From the NCBI GenBank assembly GCA_945902075.1, contig CAMDMA010000009.1, positions 1 through 64,000 of the forward strand: 64,000 bases of DNA. Reading direction: 5' to 3'. The translations under genes were made by a program, and so were the position numbers. Source of the stretch: Candidatus Kuenenia stuttgartensis. Its GTDB lineage: Bacteria; Planctomycetota; Phycisphaerae; Phycisphaerales; SM1A02. Shown here piece by piece: positions 26,042 through 33,709 of this stretch (position 1 is the stretch's first letter; every line of letters starts with the position of its first letter). Below the pieces are notes generated by a model that did no database searches, was not told where the DNA came from, and saw nothing but the letters and a program-made list of their open reading frames with translations.

Positions 26042-26961
26042 CCGGTTTCTCCAGTCAGTCGGAGCGGCGCCTCGGTGGCGAGCGCTCGGTTCGTATCGCG
26101 ATTACGCGGCGCAGGGGCAGCGCCAAGGCCAAGAAGGTTGATCGAGTCTCGTTCGACGATTTCGCGCAGCACGCTGCGCGCGATGTGCGGGAGCGAAGTG
26201 GCGTGCACCATGCCATTGACGCCATAGATCGCCTCGATCGCCCGAGTCGGGGTATCGAATGGGAAGCCGGAGGCAAACAAGATTTTTCGATCGACGCCGT
26301 GATCGCGACTCGACTGAAGCATGTTGAGAAGATCCCATGGCCGCGTTGCAAGCGCAGCCGTGGTTGTGAAGACGCGGTCGTGTTTTGCGAGGAGCGCGAG
26401 TGTCTCGTGGAAGAACGGAAATCCAAATCCACCGATCACGAGGGAAAGCCGCGGAAACGCCCGAGCAATTTCATCAAGGAGCATTGGACGCGCGTACTCA
26501 AGCTTGGCCGATGCGGGTTGAGGTCCACTCCAACCAAGAAAGATCGGCAATTGACTTGCCTCCGCTCGGTCGAAGACACGCATCGCGCGCGTGTCCGCCG
26601 GATGAAATCCTTGCAGTGCCGGGTCCATCCAGAGCGCAACTGCACCATCGCTGCGCGCAGCCTCGACGAGTGCGACTGCGTCCGGTGATGTCGGATCAAT
26701 CGCGCGTGCGAAAAAGAGGCGCCCCTCTCCGGCCGCGATCGCAGGACGAATGGTGCGCTCAGGAATTGCGCCCCGGACAAGATCACTGCGAAAGCCGACA
26801 ACGACCGCCGCATCCACTGCGCGCATCGCCGAAACAAACGATTCCGGTGACGCATCAGGCTGCAGCCAACGAGTTGCAGCGGCGCGGCGTACGGCCGCGG
26901 CGACTTCGTCCCCAAGGTCATCGCTTCGCGACCAGAGTCTCGTTTCAAGGTCCACAATCAT
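26038..26961 (-). CDS. Amidohydrolase-fold protein that has lost its metal ligands
   Basis: The 307-residue sequence follows the ACMSD-type amidohydrolase pattern (TIM barrel; RPMLLDEIARAFPRLSLVIG, then KILFASGFPFDTP). The usual N-terminal HxH appears as LETRL, the middle metal His region reads IGGFGFPF, and the conserved SDFPF aspartate is replaced by glycine in ASGFPF. It is probably not a metal-dependent hydrolase; a binding or structural role is possible. The ATG at 26961 is supported by TACATT on the minus strand (26970-26975) with an 8-nt spacer. The frame is open further upstream into the divergent ubiE. It is coupled to the downstream lipoprotein gene. Confidence 0.75.
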   Translation of the reverse strand: MIVDLETRLWSRSDDLGDEVAAAVRRAAATRWLQPDASPESFVSAMRAVDAAVVVGFRSDLVRGAIPERTIRPAIAAGEGRLFFARAIDPTSPDAVALVEAARSDGAVALWMDPALQGFHPADTRAMRVFDRAEASQLPIFLGWSGPQPASAKLEYARPMLLDEIARAFPRLSLVIGGFGFPFFHETLALLAKHDRVFTTTAALATRPWDLLNMLQSSRDHGVDRKILFASGFPFDTPTRAIEAIYGVNGMVHATSLPHIARSVLREIVERDSINLLGLGAAPAPRNRDTNRALATEAPLRLTGETG

Positions 26962-26969
26962 CGGGCTGA

Positions 26970-27014
26970 AATGTATCCGAGCAGGCGAGGCGGTGCGCGC
27001 GTCGGTTCTATACT
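26970..27014. promoter_or_regulatory. Divergent promoters of the amidohydrolase-like gene and ubiE
   Basis: TACATT on the minus strand (26970-26975) lies 8 nt before the ATG at 26961. TATACT on the plus strand (27009-27014) lies 7 nt before the ATG at 27022. Only 60 bp separate the two start codons, so both genes appear leaderless and divergently transcribed. Confidence 0.6.
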
Positions 27015-27021
27015 CCGCGCC

Positions 27022-27825
27022 ATGCCGAAGGCTGTCTGGCAACCAAACGAGCTCGCGACCGATCCGCATCGCAATGGCGAGAAGGCCGACAAGGTGCGCG
27101 ACATGTTCGCGTCGATTGCCGGGGCGTACGACATGAACAATCGAGTTCACTCGTTTGGGCTCGACCAACATTGGCGGCGCGCCGCCGTTCGACTCGCTGG
27201 TGTTCGGCCGATGGACGATGTGGTTGATGTCGCATGCGGTACGGGCGATCTGACCGAACTTTTCGCTCGATCGGGCGTGAGATCGGTGGTGGGGATCGAC
27301 TTCACGCCGCCGATGCTCGACATCGCGCGGCTAAAGAGTGCAAAGGAAAGCGGCCGAGAGGGAGGTGCGACCGCCCGCGGGGGTGTGGCGCGCGTCCAAC
27401 CAACCTATGTGGCGGGTGATGCGATGGCCCTCGCGCTCCCCGATGCGAGCGTCGACGTCCTCTCAATCGCATTTGGACTCCGAAACGTCAGTGACCCAGC
27501 GAAGGCTCTCAGCGAGTTTCGTCGGGTGCTGCGGCCGGGTGGGCGGTTGATCGTGCTGGAGTTCGATGAGCCGCGCAATGGGCTGGTCCGCGCTGCCAAC
27601 CGTCTCTACACGCACCACATCATGCCCTGGACGGCTTCGCTACTCGCGCGCGATCGGTCGGGTGCCTACCGATACCTTCCGCGCTCAGTTGAGACATTTC
27701 TAGACCGAACACGGTTGCGCCGAGCGATTCTCGCCGCGGGATTCGCGACGGTTGAGCAGCAGGACCTCACCTTTGGCACGTGCGTCCTCAGTCGGGGTAC
27801 GGTTGCGTCTGGTCGAATCGGCTAG
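27022..27825 (+). CDS. ubiE: Demethylmenaquinone/ubiquinone C-methyltransferase
   Basis: SAM-dependent methylation of the quinone ring in menaquinone (MenG) or ubiquinone synthesis. The 267-residue protein carries the family start FASIAGAYDMNNRVHSFGLD, the SAM motif VVDVACGTGDLTE, IDFTPPMLDIAR, and the signatures IAFGLRNVSDPAKAL and RVLRPGGRLIVLEF. Which quinone is made cannot be told; menaquinone is likelier in this phylum. A short Gly/Arg-rich insert (about 110-125) is not usual. The ATG at 27022 is chosen because TATACT lies 7 nt before it; no Shine-Dalgarno sequence is present. Confidence 0.93.
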   Translation: MPKAVWQPNELATDPHRNGEKADKVRDMFASIAGAYDMNNRVHSFGLDQHWRRAAVRLAGVRPMDDVVDVACGTGDLTELFARSGVRSVVGIDFTPPMLDIARLKSAKESGREGGATARGGVARVQPTYVAGDAMALALPDASVDVLSIAFGLRNVSDPAKALSEFRRVLRPGGRLIVLEFDEPRNGLVRAANRLYTHHIMPWTASLLARDRSGAYRYLPRSVETFLDRTRLRRAILAAGFATVEQQDLTFGTCVLSRGTVASGRIG

Positions 27826-27939
27826 AGCCGAAACACGTGTTCCGGCGAATGCTGCGCGTTTCTCGACCGATTTCCCCAACATCTCCAGACCAAGCGCGCA
27901 GTCTGAAATGTGCAAGGCACTCTTCGGCTTGTCGACGTT

Positions 27940-27957
27940 GGTTCGATGGATCGAACC
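27940..27957. promoter_or_regulatory. 18-bp palindrome upstream of the CarH-like gene
   Basis: GGTTCGAT (27940-27947), a GG centre and ATCGAACC (27950-27957) form a perfect 8-bp inverted repeat, typical in size for a dimeric repressor site. It lies 87 bp before the ATG at 28045, in the 219-bp gap after ubiE. No gene is seen in the gap. Confidence 0.45.
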
Positions 27958-28044
27958 GCACCCACGGCCGGAGGATCCGGCTCTACGGCAACTGAACGGG
28001 ATGATGGGGACCATCGAAACCGTTCCATTCGTAGGAGCTCGGCC

Positions 28045-28770
28045 ATGCCTCAGGCCACGGACTTCCACGGTCACGAATTCGGACCACAACGGACCTCTCG
28101 ACATCTTGAACGACTTTTGCAACTGCTCATGAACGGAGATCGCGTTGGTTGCAGGGACCTCCTGCGAGAATATCTCGACGACGGGCGCGACGCATCAGAA
28201 GCGCTCCGCCAACTGCTCTGGCCCGCATGCGCCATGATCGACACGCTCGCGCGGCGCGATCAGATCGGGGCGGTCGCCGAGCACTGCGCAACCGTGCTCC
28301 TCACCCAGCTCACCCAGCGCATGGAGTGTGGCCTTGCAAAGCACCCCGCGCGCTGTCGAACCATCCTGGTGACCACAGGTCCGAAGGCAACGGAAGAACT
28401 TGCTGGCGAGATCTTCGCTGGTCTCGCGGAAGCCGACGGTTTCGATGTGACTTTCCTCGGCGGTGGTGTGGAGAGCGACGACCTCTTCGCGGAAATTGGG
28501 AATCGCCAACCGACATTCGTGGTGAGTTTTGCAGCCTCCGGTCCAGATGCGCCCCGACTCCGCCGATTGTTGGCCGCCTTGCGCGCTCAGGAACCCGTCC
28601 CAGGCCTTCGTGTCGGCGTGGGGGGCGGAGTCTTCACGCGCGCCCCTGGGCTTTCTGAAGAGATCGGTGCTGACTTTGAAGCAGACTCGCCGTTTGAGAT
28701 GCTTGAGGCGGTGCGGAACCTCGTAAATACCCCGTCAGCGCACCATCAACGCCGCTCGCGGGCAGCCTGA
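28045..28770 (+). CDS. CarH/LitR-like B12-binding-fold protein without cobalamin ligands
   Basis: The 241 residues match the C-terminal half of CarH-type photoreceptors. A four-helix cap (about 15-95) contains GAVAEHCATVLL, with the EH pair of the Wx9EH motif at residues 79-80, but the Trp position is Ala. A Rossmann-like B12 domain (about 105-225) follows. The lower-ligand His of the DxHxxG-type motif is Glu118 (in TEELAG). There is no MerR DNA-binding domain. It therefore looks like a sensor module that has lost light-sensitive cobalamin binding, or binds another ligand. The start is supported by AGGAG 8 nt upstream. A strong terminator follows, then an ECF sigma gene. Confidence 0.75.
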   Translation: MPQATDFHGHEFGPQRTSRHLERLLQLLMNGDRVGCRDLLREYLDDGRDASEALRQLLWPACAMIDTLARRDQIGAVAEHCATVLLTQLTQRMECGLAKHPARCRTILVTTGPKATEELAGEIFAGLAEADGFDVTFLGGGVESDDLFAEIGNRQPTFVVSFAASGPDAPRLRRLLAALRAQEPVPGLRVGVGGGVFTRAPGLSEEIGADFEADSPFEMLEAVRNLVNTPSAHHQRRSRAA

Positions 28771-28835
28771 TCCGATGCTGTGACTGCTTGCCGATCCTTC
28801 GGGAGCGACTCAGTACTGCATTGAGGAATCAATTG

Positions 28836-28878
28836 AGGTCCGACTCGGCCGACAGGCCGGGTCGGACCTTGCAATTTT
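28836..28878 (+). terminator. Long hairpin terminator after the CarH-like gene
   Basis: AGGTCCGACTCGGCC and GGCCGGGTCGGACCT pair over about 15 bp with one T-G mismatch position and a GACA loop, followed by TTGCAATTTT. Confidence 0.8.
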
Positions 28879-28993
28879 GGGACGACTCGGTCGTTTAAAA
28901 ATCGGCTCGACTTTGCCTTTCCTCGTGAATCGGAGGAACGGCACTTCGGTCGACACGTACACTCCGAGCCGCGCTTCTCGAAGGGAAAAATCC

Positions 28994-29575
28994 ATGATGG
29001 ACCCGAAGACCGAACGCCAGACGATCCAACGCGCCCGCAAGGGCGATCGGGATGCTGTCGCGGAGCTCATCAAGTCGTACCAAAGGCCCCTCGAGGCCTT
29101 TCTTTTTCGGCTTTGTGGGAAGCCTGAACTTGCGGAGGACATCGCGCAAGAAGCGTTTGTACGCGTCATAAAGTCGCTCGATCGCTTCGATGAGCGCTTT
29201 CGATTTTCCACCTGGCTCTTCACCATCGGCAAACGGTTGCTGCTCAACCATCACCAGAAGATGAAGCCGGTGACTGACAGTGAGGTTGTCGAGTTCCGCG
29301 CTCATGATCACCGCACTCCGTACGCGGCTGCCGAGGGAGTGGAGCGCAGCACGCGGATCACGGCGATGATCGCGATCGGGCTCGACGCGCTTGTCTCACC
29401 GCAACGTGAGATCGTCCTTCTCTTCCACCAGCAGGGTTGGCCGGTCGAGCGCATCAGTGCCGAACTCAAGATGCCTGAGGGCACCGTCAAGAGTCATCTG
29501 TTCCGTGCGCGGCGCCGTATGCTGACCGCCATCGAATTGAGCGGCACACCAAATCCTGAGGAGGTCTTTCTGTGA
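28994..29575 (+). CDS. ECF-type RNA polymerase sigma factor
   Basis: The 193 residues show region 2 (ELIKSYQRPLEAFLFRL, then ELAEDIAQEAFVRVIKSLD and FSTWLFTIGKRLL) and region 4 with helix-turn-helix VERISAELKMPEGTVKSHLF (about 150-175). The length is typical of ECF factors. The ATG at 28994 has AAGGG 8 nt upstream, and a TACACT -10 box at 28958-28963 gives a leader of about 25 nt. Its stop overlaps the start of the next gene, a predicted membrane protein that could be its anti-sigma factor. Confidence 0.93.
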   Translation: MMDPKTERQTIQRARKGDRDAVAELIKSYQRPLEAFLFRLCGKPELAEDIAQEAFVRVIKSLDRFDERFRFSTWLFTIGKRLLLNHHQKMKPVTDSEVVEFRAHDHRTPYAAAEGVERSTRITAMIAIGLDALVSPQREIVLLFHQQGWPVERISAELKMPEGTVKSHLFRARRRMLTAIELSGTPNPEEVFL

Positions 29576-30021
29576 CCGAAGATCAGGATGATTTCAAGGT
29601 TCGTGCTCAGCGGATTCTCGTCCGCGTGTTGCTCGCACTGCGGAGCGAGTCGAAGCGTCCACCCGTTGGAAGCACCGACGCATTCCGCGATGACCTTCGA
29701 GCAGAGACGCTTGCTGATCGAATCATGCTGGATTTCCCTCATCGGGTGCTTCCGATTGGGCTCGCGGCGGTGGTCCTTCTCGTTGTCTTTTGTTCACTTC
29801 CCCTCGTACACGATCTGCTGCCCGCATCTGGCATGGTCGCGCAGTCAACGCCCGTTGCAGCGGTGGTCGAGAGCGGTCTCAAGGAGCGCGGTGCAGATAT
29901 GAGCGAAGGCATGAACGCGATCCGAGAAATCGTGCTTCCCTTTGCCTCTGGGGATGCGCCGATCGAACCGACTCGCATGGCGCCGCCGTCCGAGGCAGTG
30001 GCTCCCTTCAAGAAGTCCTGA
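29572..30021 (+). CDS. Single-pass membrane protein coupled to the ECF sigma gene; possible anti-sigma factor
   Basis: The 149-residue product has one hydrophobic segment (about 62-80, LPIGLAAVVLLVVFCSLPLV). An N-terminal cytoplasmic part of about 55 residues and a C-terminal outer part of about 65 follow from this. The GTG start overlaps the sigma stop (GTGA), which suggests co-translation. This organisation is typical of membrane anti-sigma factors, but the HxxxCxxC zinc motif of ZAS-type factors is absent and no known domain is seen, so the role is an inference from context. Confidence 0.65.
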   Translation: MTEDQDDFKVRAQRILVRVLLALRSESKRPPVGSTDAFRDDLRAETLADRIMLDFPHRVLPIGLAAVVLLVVFCSLPLVHDLLPASGMVAQSTPVAAVVESGLKERGADMSEGMNAIREIVLPFASGDAPIEPTRMAPPSEAVAPFKKS

Positions 30022-30027
30022 GCGCAT

Positions 30028-31650
30028 ATGCGGCGACCCACGACAATTTGTTTCCTCGCGTGCGTCGTCTCAGTGCTCGTGGGACAAGTAGTGCGTGCGG
30101 ATAACGCGGGTTTCGCTCTCGCGCCGAAGTCCTCCACGATCGCGATTGATGCGCGCGGACTCACGGACATCCTTGATCGAGAAAACGCCGCGAGCGTGCG
30201 TCCGCTGCTCGAGGCTGTTGCCGGTCGCGAGGCGATCGCGACCTTCGATGCGCTCGCTCGTCGTTGCAACACTGGAACCGATACTGTTGCCCGCGAAGTG
30301 TTCTCAGGTCGCGTCGCATTCGCGCTTACGGAAACAGACGTCGGTATCGGTTGGATCTTCGGAATCGAAGCTGATGATGCCCGGTGCGAGCGCATGCTCA
30401 AACTACTTGGCGCAAAGATGCGTGCCCCAGGTCGGTTCGATGCGATTGCCGAGCGCCTCACGATTCGCCGCGTCGGCGGCTGGCTTCTCATCGCGCCGCT
30501 TCCCATGGGTGAAGCGATGCTCGAGGAGGCCTCAGCCCGCATCGCGGTTGAAGACCCGACAGTGAGTCTTCTCGGCGAGCCGCTCGTGCAGCAACTTCTT
30601 GGCTCGGATGCGTCGGTGCGGATTTTTGTGCGTCATGATCATCCGATTGGTGGCGCGACAAGCATCGGCCTTCGAACGTGTGCAAGAAGTGGTGGCCGGG
30701 GGCTCCGCGCTGAAATTAGCGGGGTATACGAATCTGCCCCCATCGGTCGTCCTGGCGAAGCGACTGCGCTCGACCCTCGCGTCGTCGGCGCGTTTGAGGA
30801 TCGAGCCGTCATGGTGGTCGCGAATCCGTGCAGCGGAGTTCCGACAACAAGCGATGCGTTTTGGCTCGCGCTACTCCCGGAGCTCGCGCCCTCACCGGCG
30901 ATGCGAGCGAATCTTTCGGGCGAGCGCGTGATGGCATTTGGTTCGTGCCGCGCGCATCCGATGCCGTCGCTTGCGGTCGCGTGGCGCGTTGAAGATGCGG
31001 AACAGGCGCGCAACGATCAAGATCTCCTAATGCGATCGGTCTGCTGCGGGCTCACGCGGGCAAACGAGACCTCAAATGTCTCCGCACCTTCTCGCGCCGA
31101 AGGCAGGCCTGAATCCAACGCGGTCCCCGTGCTGGCATCCGACCTCAACGCAGCGAGTGAAACGGATGTCATAGCCACGCGGCGAAGTCGTGCGCTCGGG
31201 CCGTTTCTCGATCGATACCTCGGTAAACCATTCAAACTCGGCGCGAGTGAAGTGTGTTGGGATACTGTCCCGACACCATGCGGCGGCTGGCAGGTCTACG
31301 CAAGTGATCCAGAGTGGCTCAGCGATGTCGTGGCACGTCTCAAAGTAGCATCGTGTTTGGACGGACCTCGGCCGCGCATGGGTGGTATCGGATTTTGCGA
31401 TGGCCCGCGCGCTGCAGCGCTGCTCCGTCGGTGGAAGCCACTCGTCGCAGAACCCCAAAACGCCATGAAGGAAGATCGCGTCGCACGCGGCATCGGCGCG
31501 CTGGCGGAGACAATTGAGCGGCTTGGCCGATTGCGGTTTGAGTACGAATCCCCGGGTATCGGTCGCCTCAATGCCACGGTTGACATTGAGCCACTTGGTT
31601 CGCTTCCGGCGCAGCCAGACTCCGGACGCCCTCGCCCTGAGGCGCGCTGA
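30028..31650 (+). CDS. Large exported protein of unknown function
   Basis: The 540-residue protein has a signal peptide (residues about 1-24, ending VVRA). The mature part is mixed alpha/beta with repeated DxR/AEA-rich stretches; no catalytic motif or known domain is recognised. It contains nine or so cysteines, unusually many for this window outside the dockerin-type proteins. The gene starts 6 nt after the putative anti-sigma gene and ends 3 nt before tilS, so it lies in a run of four same-strand genes (sigma, membrane protein, this gene, tilS) that may be one operon and may report a target of the ECF pathway. Confidence 0.7.
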   Translation: MRRPTTICFLACVVSVLVGQVVRADNAGFALAPKSSTIAIDARGLTDILDRENAASVRPLLEAVAGREAIATFDALARRCNTGTDTVAREVFSGRVAFALTETDVGIGWIFGIEADDARCERMLKLLGAKMRAPGRFDAIAERLTIRRVGGWLLIAPLPMGEAMLEEASARIAVEDPTVSLLGEPLVQQLLGSDASVRIFVRHDHPIGGATSIGLRTCARSGGRGLRAEISGVYESAPIGRPGEATALDPRVVGAFEDRAVMVVANPCSGVPTTSDAFWLALLPELAPSPAMRANLSGERVMAFGSCRAHPMPSLAVAWRVEDAEQARNDQDLLMRSVCCGLTRANETSNVSAPSRAEGRPESNAVPVLASDLNAASETDVIATRRSRALGPFLDRYLGKPFKLGASEVCWDTVPTPCGGWQVYASDPEWLSDVVARLKVASCLDGPRPRMGGIGFCDGPRAAALLRRWKPLVAEPQNAMKEDRVARGIGALAETIERLGRLRFEYESPGIGRLNATVDIEPLGSLPAQPDSGRPRPEAR

Positions 31651-31653
31651 TCG

Positions 31654-32727
31654 ATGATCCCGACTGAGCTCGCGTCGTACACGTGGACCTCGCGCAACGA
31701 ATTGTTGCTCCGAGCCTCAAGGCATGCGCTTGCGGGCCTTCTCGGCGACGGTTTGCGTGACGCAAATATCAGCGAGACGGAGCGGCTTGTCCTCCTCGTG
31801 AGTGGCGGTGGTGATTCGGTGGCGTTACTTCTCTTGATGGCGGCACTACGCGAGCGCGTAGATCCATCGCTCTCGACGCTCGCGGTTCTTGCCATCGACC
31901 ATGGACTGCGAGCGGAGTCGGCACATGAGGCCGCCTATGCGGTCGAGTTTGCGCGTCATCTTGGAGTCACACACGCGGAGGCGGTATCCGTCCAAGTTTC
32001 GTCCGATGGAAATGTGCTCGATCGGGCGCGAGCGGCGCGACTACGCGCCGCGATTTCGTCTTGCACTCGGTTTGGGAGCACGAAAGTTTTGCTCGCACAC
32101 CAAGCCGAAGATCGAGCGGAAGGAGCACTTCTCGCCCTCGCGCGCGGGACGACCATCGACGCGCTCGCGAACTTGCTTCCAACGCGTGCGTTCGTTGCCG
32201 AATCGGGAAACACGATCGAACTGGTTCGCCCGTTACTCAGCGCGCGACGGATGGAACTGCGGGATTTCCTGCGCGATCTCCACGTGTTTTGGTTTGACGA
32301 TCCATCGAATACGCGCCGAGCACGCGGTGCACTCCGTGGTGATCCTGCGACGGCGGCACTCATCGGACGCATGACTGACGGGCTTGGGGGATTGTGCGCG
32401 GAGGCAGCCGAGCTTCTTGCGATGCGCGATGCGCTGATCGAGCCGCTCTTGGCGAACGACACTCGGTCACTTCCGCGGAGCGTGATCCGTGATCTTCATC
32501 CCGCAGCGCGGGGAGCATTGCTCGTTCGGATGGTTCGATCGGCTAGAGGCGAGATCGCGCGCGCGACAGTCACGGAAGCACTTCGGCATCTCGCGGCGAG
32601 TTCTCACGAGCCAAAGTGCTACGCCTGTCGTCATGACGTCGAACTCAGAATCGATGCTAGAACGGTTTCCGTCGTTCGGGCGGCTGACGGCGAGGGAAGT
32701 GTTCACCGCTCTGTCGCGGAGAGTTGA
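31654..32727 (+). CDS. tilS: tRNA(Ile)-lysidine synthase
   Basis: Attaches lysine to C34 of the CAU-anticodon tRNA(Ile), converting it to read AUA. The ATP-pyrophosphatase loop is LLVSGGGDSVALLL, near residue 50, corresponding to the family SGGxDS. It is followed by AIDHGLRAESAHE and LLAHQAEDRAEGALLALARG. The conserved region LVRPLLSARRMELRDFL is present. At 357 residues the C-terminal substrate-binding domain is short compared with E. coli TilS. The ATG lies 3 nt after the upstream stop. The end converges with the minus-strand gene at 32736. Confidence 0.9.
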   Translation: MIPTELASYTWTSRNELLLRASRHALAGLLGDGLRDANISETERLVLLVSGGGDSVALLLLMAALRERVDPSLSTLAVLAIDHGLRAESAHEAAYAVEFARHLGVTHAEAVSVQVSSDGNVLDRARAARLRAAISSCTRFGSTKVLLAHQAEDRAEGALLALARGTTIDALANLLPTRAFVAESGNTIELVRPLLSARRMELRDFLRDLHVFWFDDPSNTRRARGALRGDPATAALIGRMTDGLGGLCAEAAELLAMRDALIEPLLANDTRSLPRSVIRDLHPAARGALLVRMVRSARGEIARATVTEALRHLAASSHEPKCYACRHDVELRIDARTVSVVRAADGEGSVHRSVAES

Positions 32728-32735
32728 GCAAAGCG

Positions 32736-33680
32736 TCACTCACTGGGTTCGAGACAGTTTCCCTTGAACCGATCGGCAACGCAGGTTACGAATCCGTTCT
32801 CAAGTTTCAGCACCATGGGTGATGCGATCAGCCAATTCGGACCCTTCGGTAGAGGCAGTCGCTCACAACCTGCGCACTCGATCGGTTCTGGCTCTGACTC
32901 GCCGGTATCCGCGAGGACTGCGCCATCAGCGTCGGGGATCTCAACCGCGATCACCATCTCCGGGCGAAGCGAGGCGAAGTGCTCGCGAAACAGCGAGTGA
33001 CAGCTACCGCAGTGCGGGTTGTAGAACACAACAAACGCGGTCGAATCCTTGACGAGCGCTTCAAGCGTCGGCAGATAGATCGGGAGCGGCGTATCGGCGA
33101 TGCGTCGCCCCTCGTAGGGGTGCATATCAAGATCGATGGCGATCGGCGCATTCGCCTGTCGTTCGGCACTCGCGGCCGCATCCGCGGTGCGCTCGACGAT
33201 GTGCACGAGGTGCGAGGTGGCAGTGGCAACAGTGATTGCGAAGAGCGCGGTCCACGCCGGAGAAAATCCGCGGCGCGACGATTTGTTGGTGCGCGCGCCC
33301 GCCTTGGTGCGGGGCGCGCTTTGCAAGGTCAACCAAAGGAGGGCGGCGGACAAGGCGAGCACGATCGCTGGCCAAAGCATCCCGCCGTCGCGCAGCGACC
33401 GCGAAACGCATGCGAGCGCGACAAACGCGATGGTTGCAGATCCTGCGAGCGCGAGCGTTCTATTGCCCACGCACGCGATCGCAGCAGCGCCAGCGAACTC
33501 AGCGCTCACAATCAGACGGGCTGCAACGGTTGCGTCGTAGCCAAACAACCAGTTGAGAATCTCAGCGAGCGGTGCAGGGACGGACGCGGCACCCCAGCGC
33601 GATTGCAATGTTGCGGCCACGACGAGAAGTAGCGCAATCGCGAAGGAGAGAACTCTCGGATGCGTGAGGATTTTTTTCAT
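32736..33680 (-). CDS. MauE/DoxX-like membrane protein fused to a thioredoxin-like domain with two CxxC motifs
   Basis: The 314 residues contain four or five hydrophobic segments (about 10-170) resembling the MauE/DoxX bundle. A C-terminal thioredoxin-like domain (about 195-314) follows, with redox motif FYNPHCGSCHSLF and a second pair CAGCERLPLPKGPNW, ending in a segment (ASPMVLKLENGFVTCV) shared with the larger neighbour. It probably moves electrons or disulfides across the inner membrane. The gene lies 29 nt downstream of the paralogue at 33710-35353, in the same operon. Confidence 0.75.
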   Translation of the reverse strand: MKKILTHPRVLSFAIALLLVVAATLQSRWGAASVPAPLAEILNWLFGYDATVAARLIVSAEFAGAAAIACVGNRTLALAGSATIAFVALACVSRSLRDGGMLWPAIVLALSAALLWLTLQSAPRTKAGARTNKSSRRGFSPAWTALFAITVATATSHLVHIVERTADAAASAERQANAPIAIDLDMHPYEGRRIADTPLPIYLPTLEALVKDSTAFVVFYNPHCGSCHSLFREHFASLRPEMVIAVEIPDADGAVLADTGESEPEPIECAGCERLPLPKGPNWLIASPMVLKLENGFVTCVADRFKGNCLEPSE

Positions 33681-33709
33681 CGCGATTTGAAGTTCTTCGA
33701 GTGACCGCT

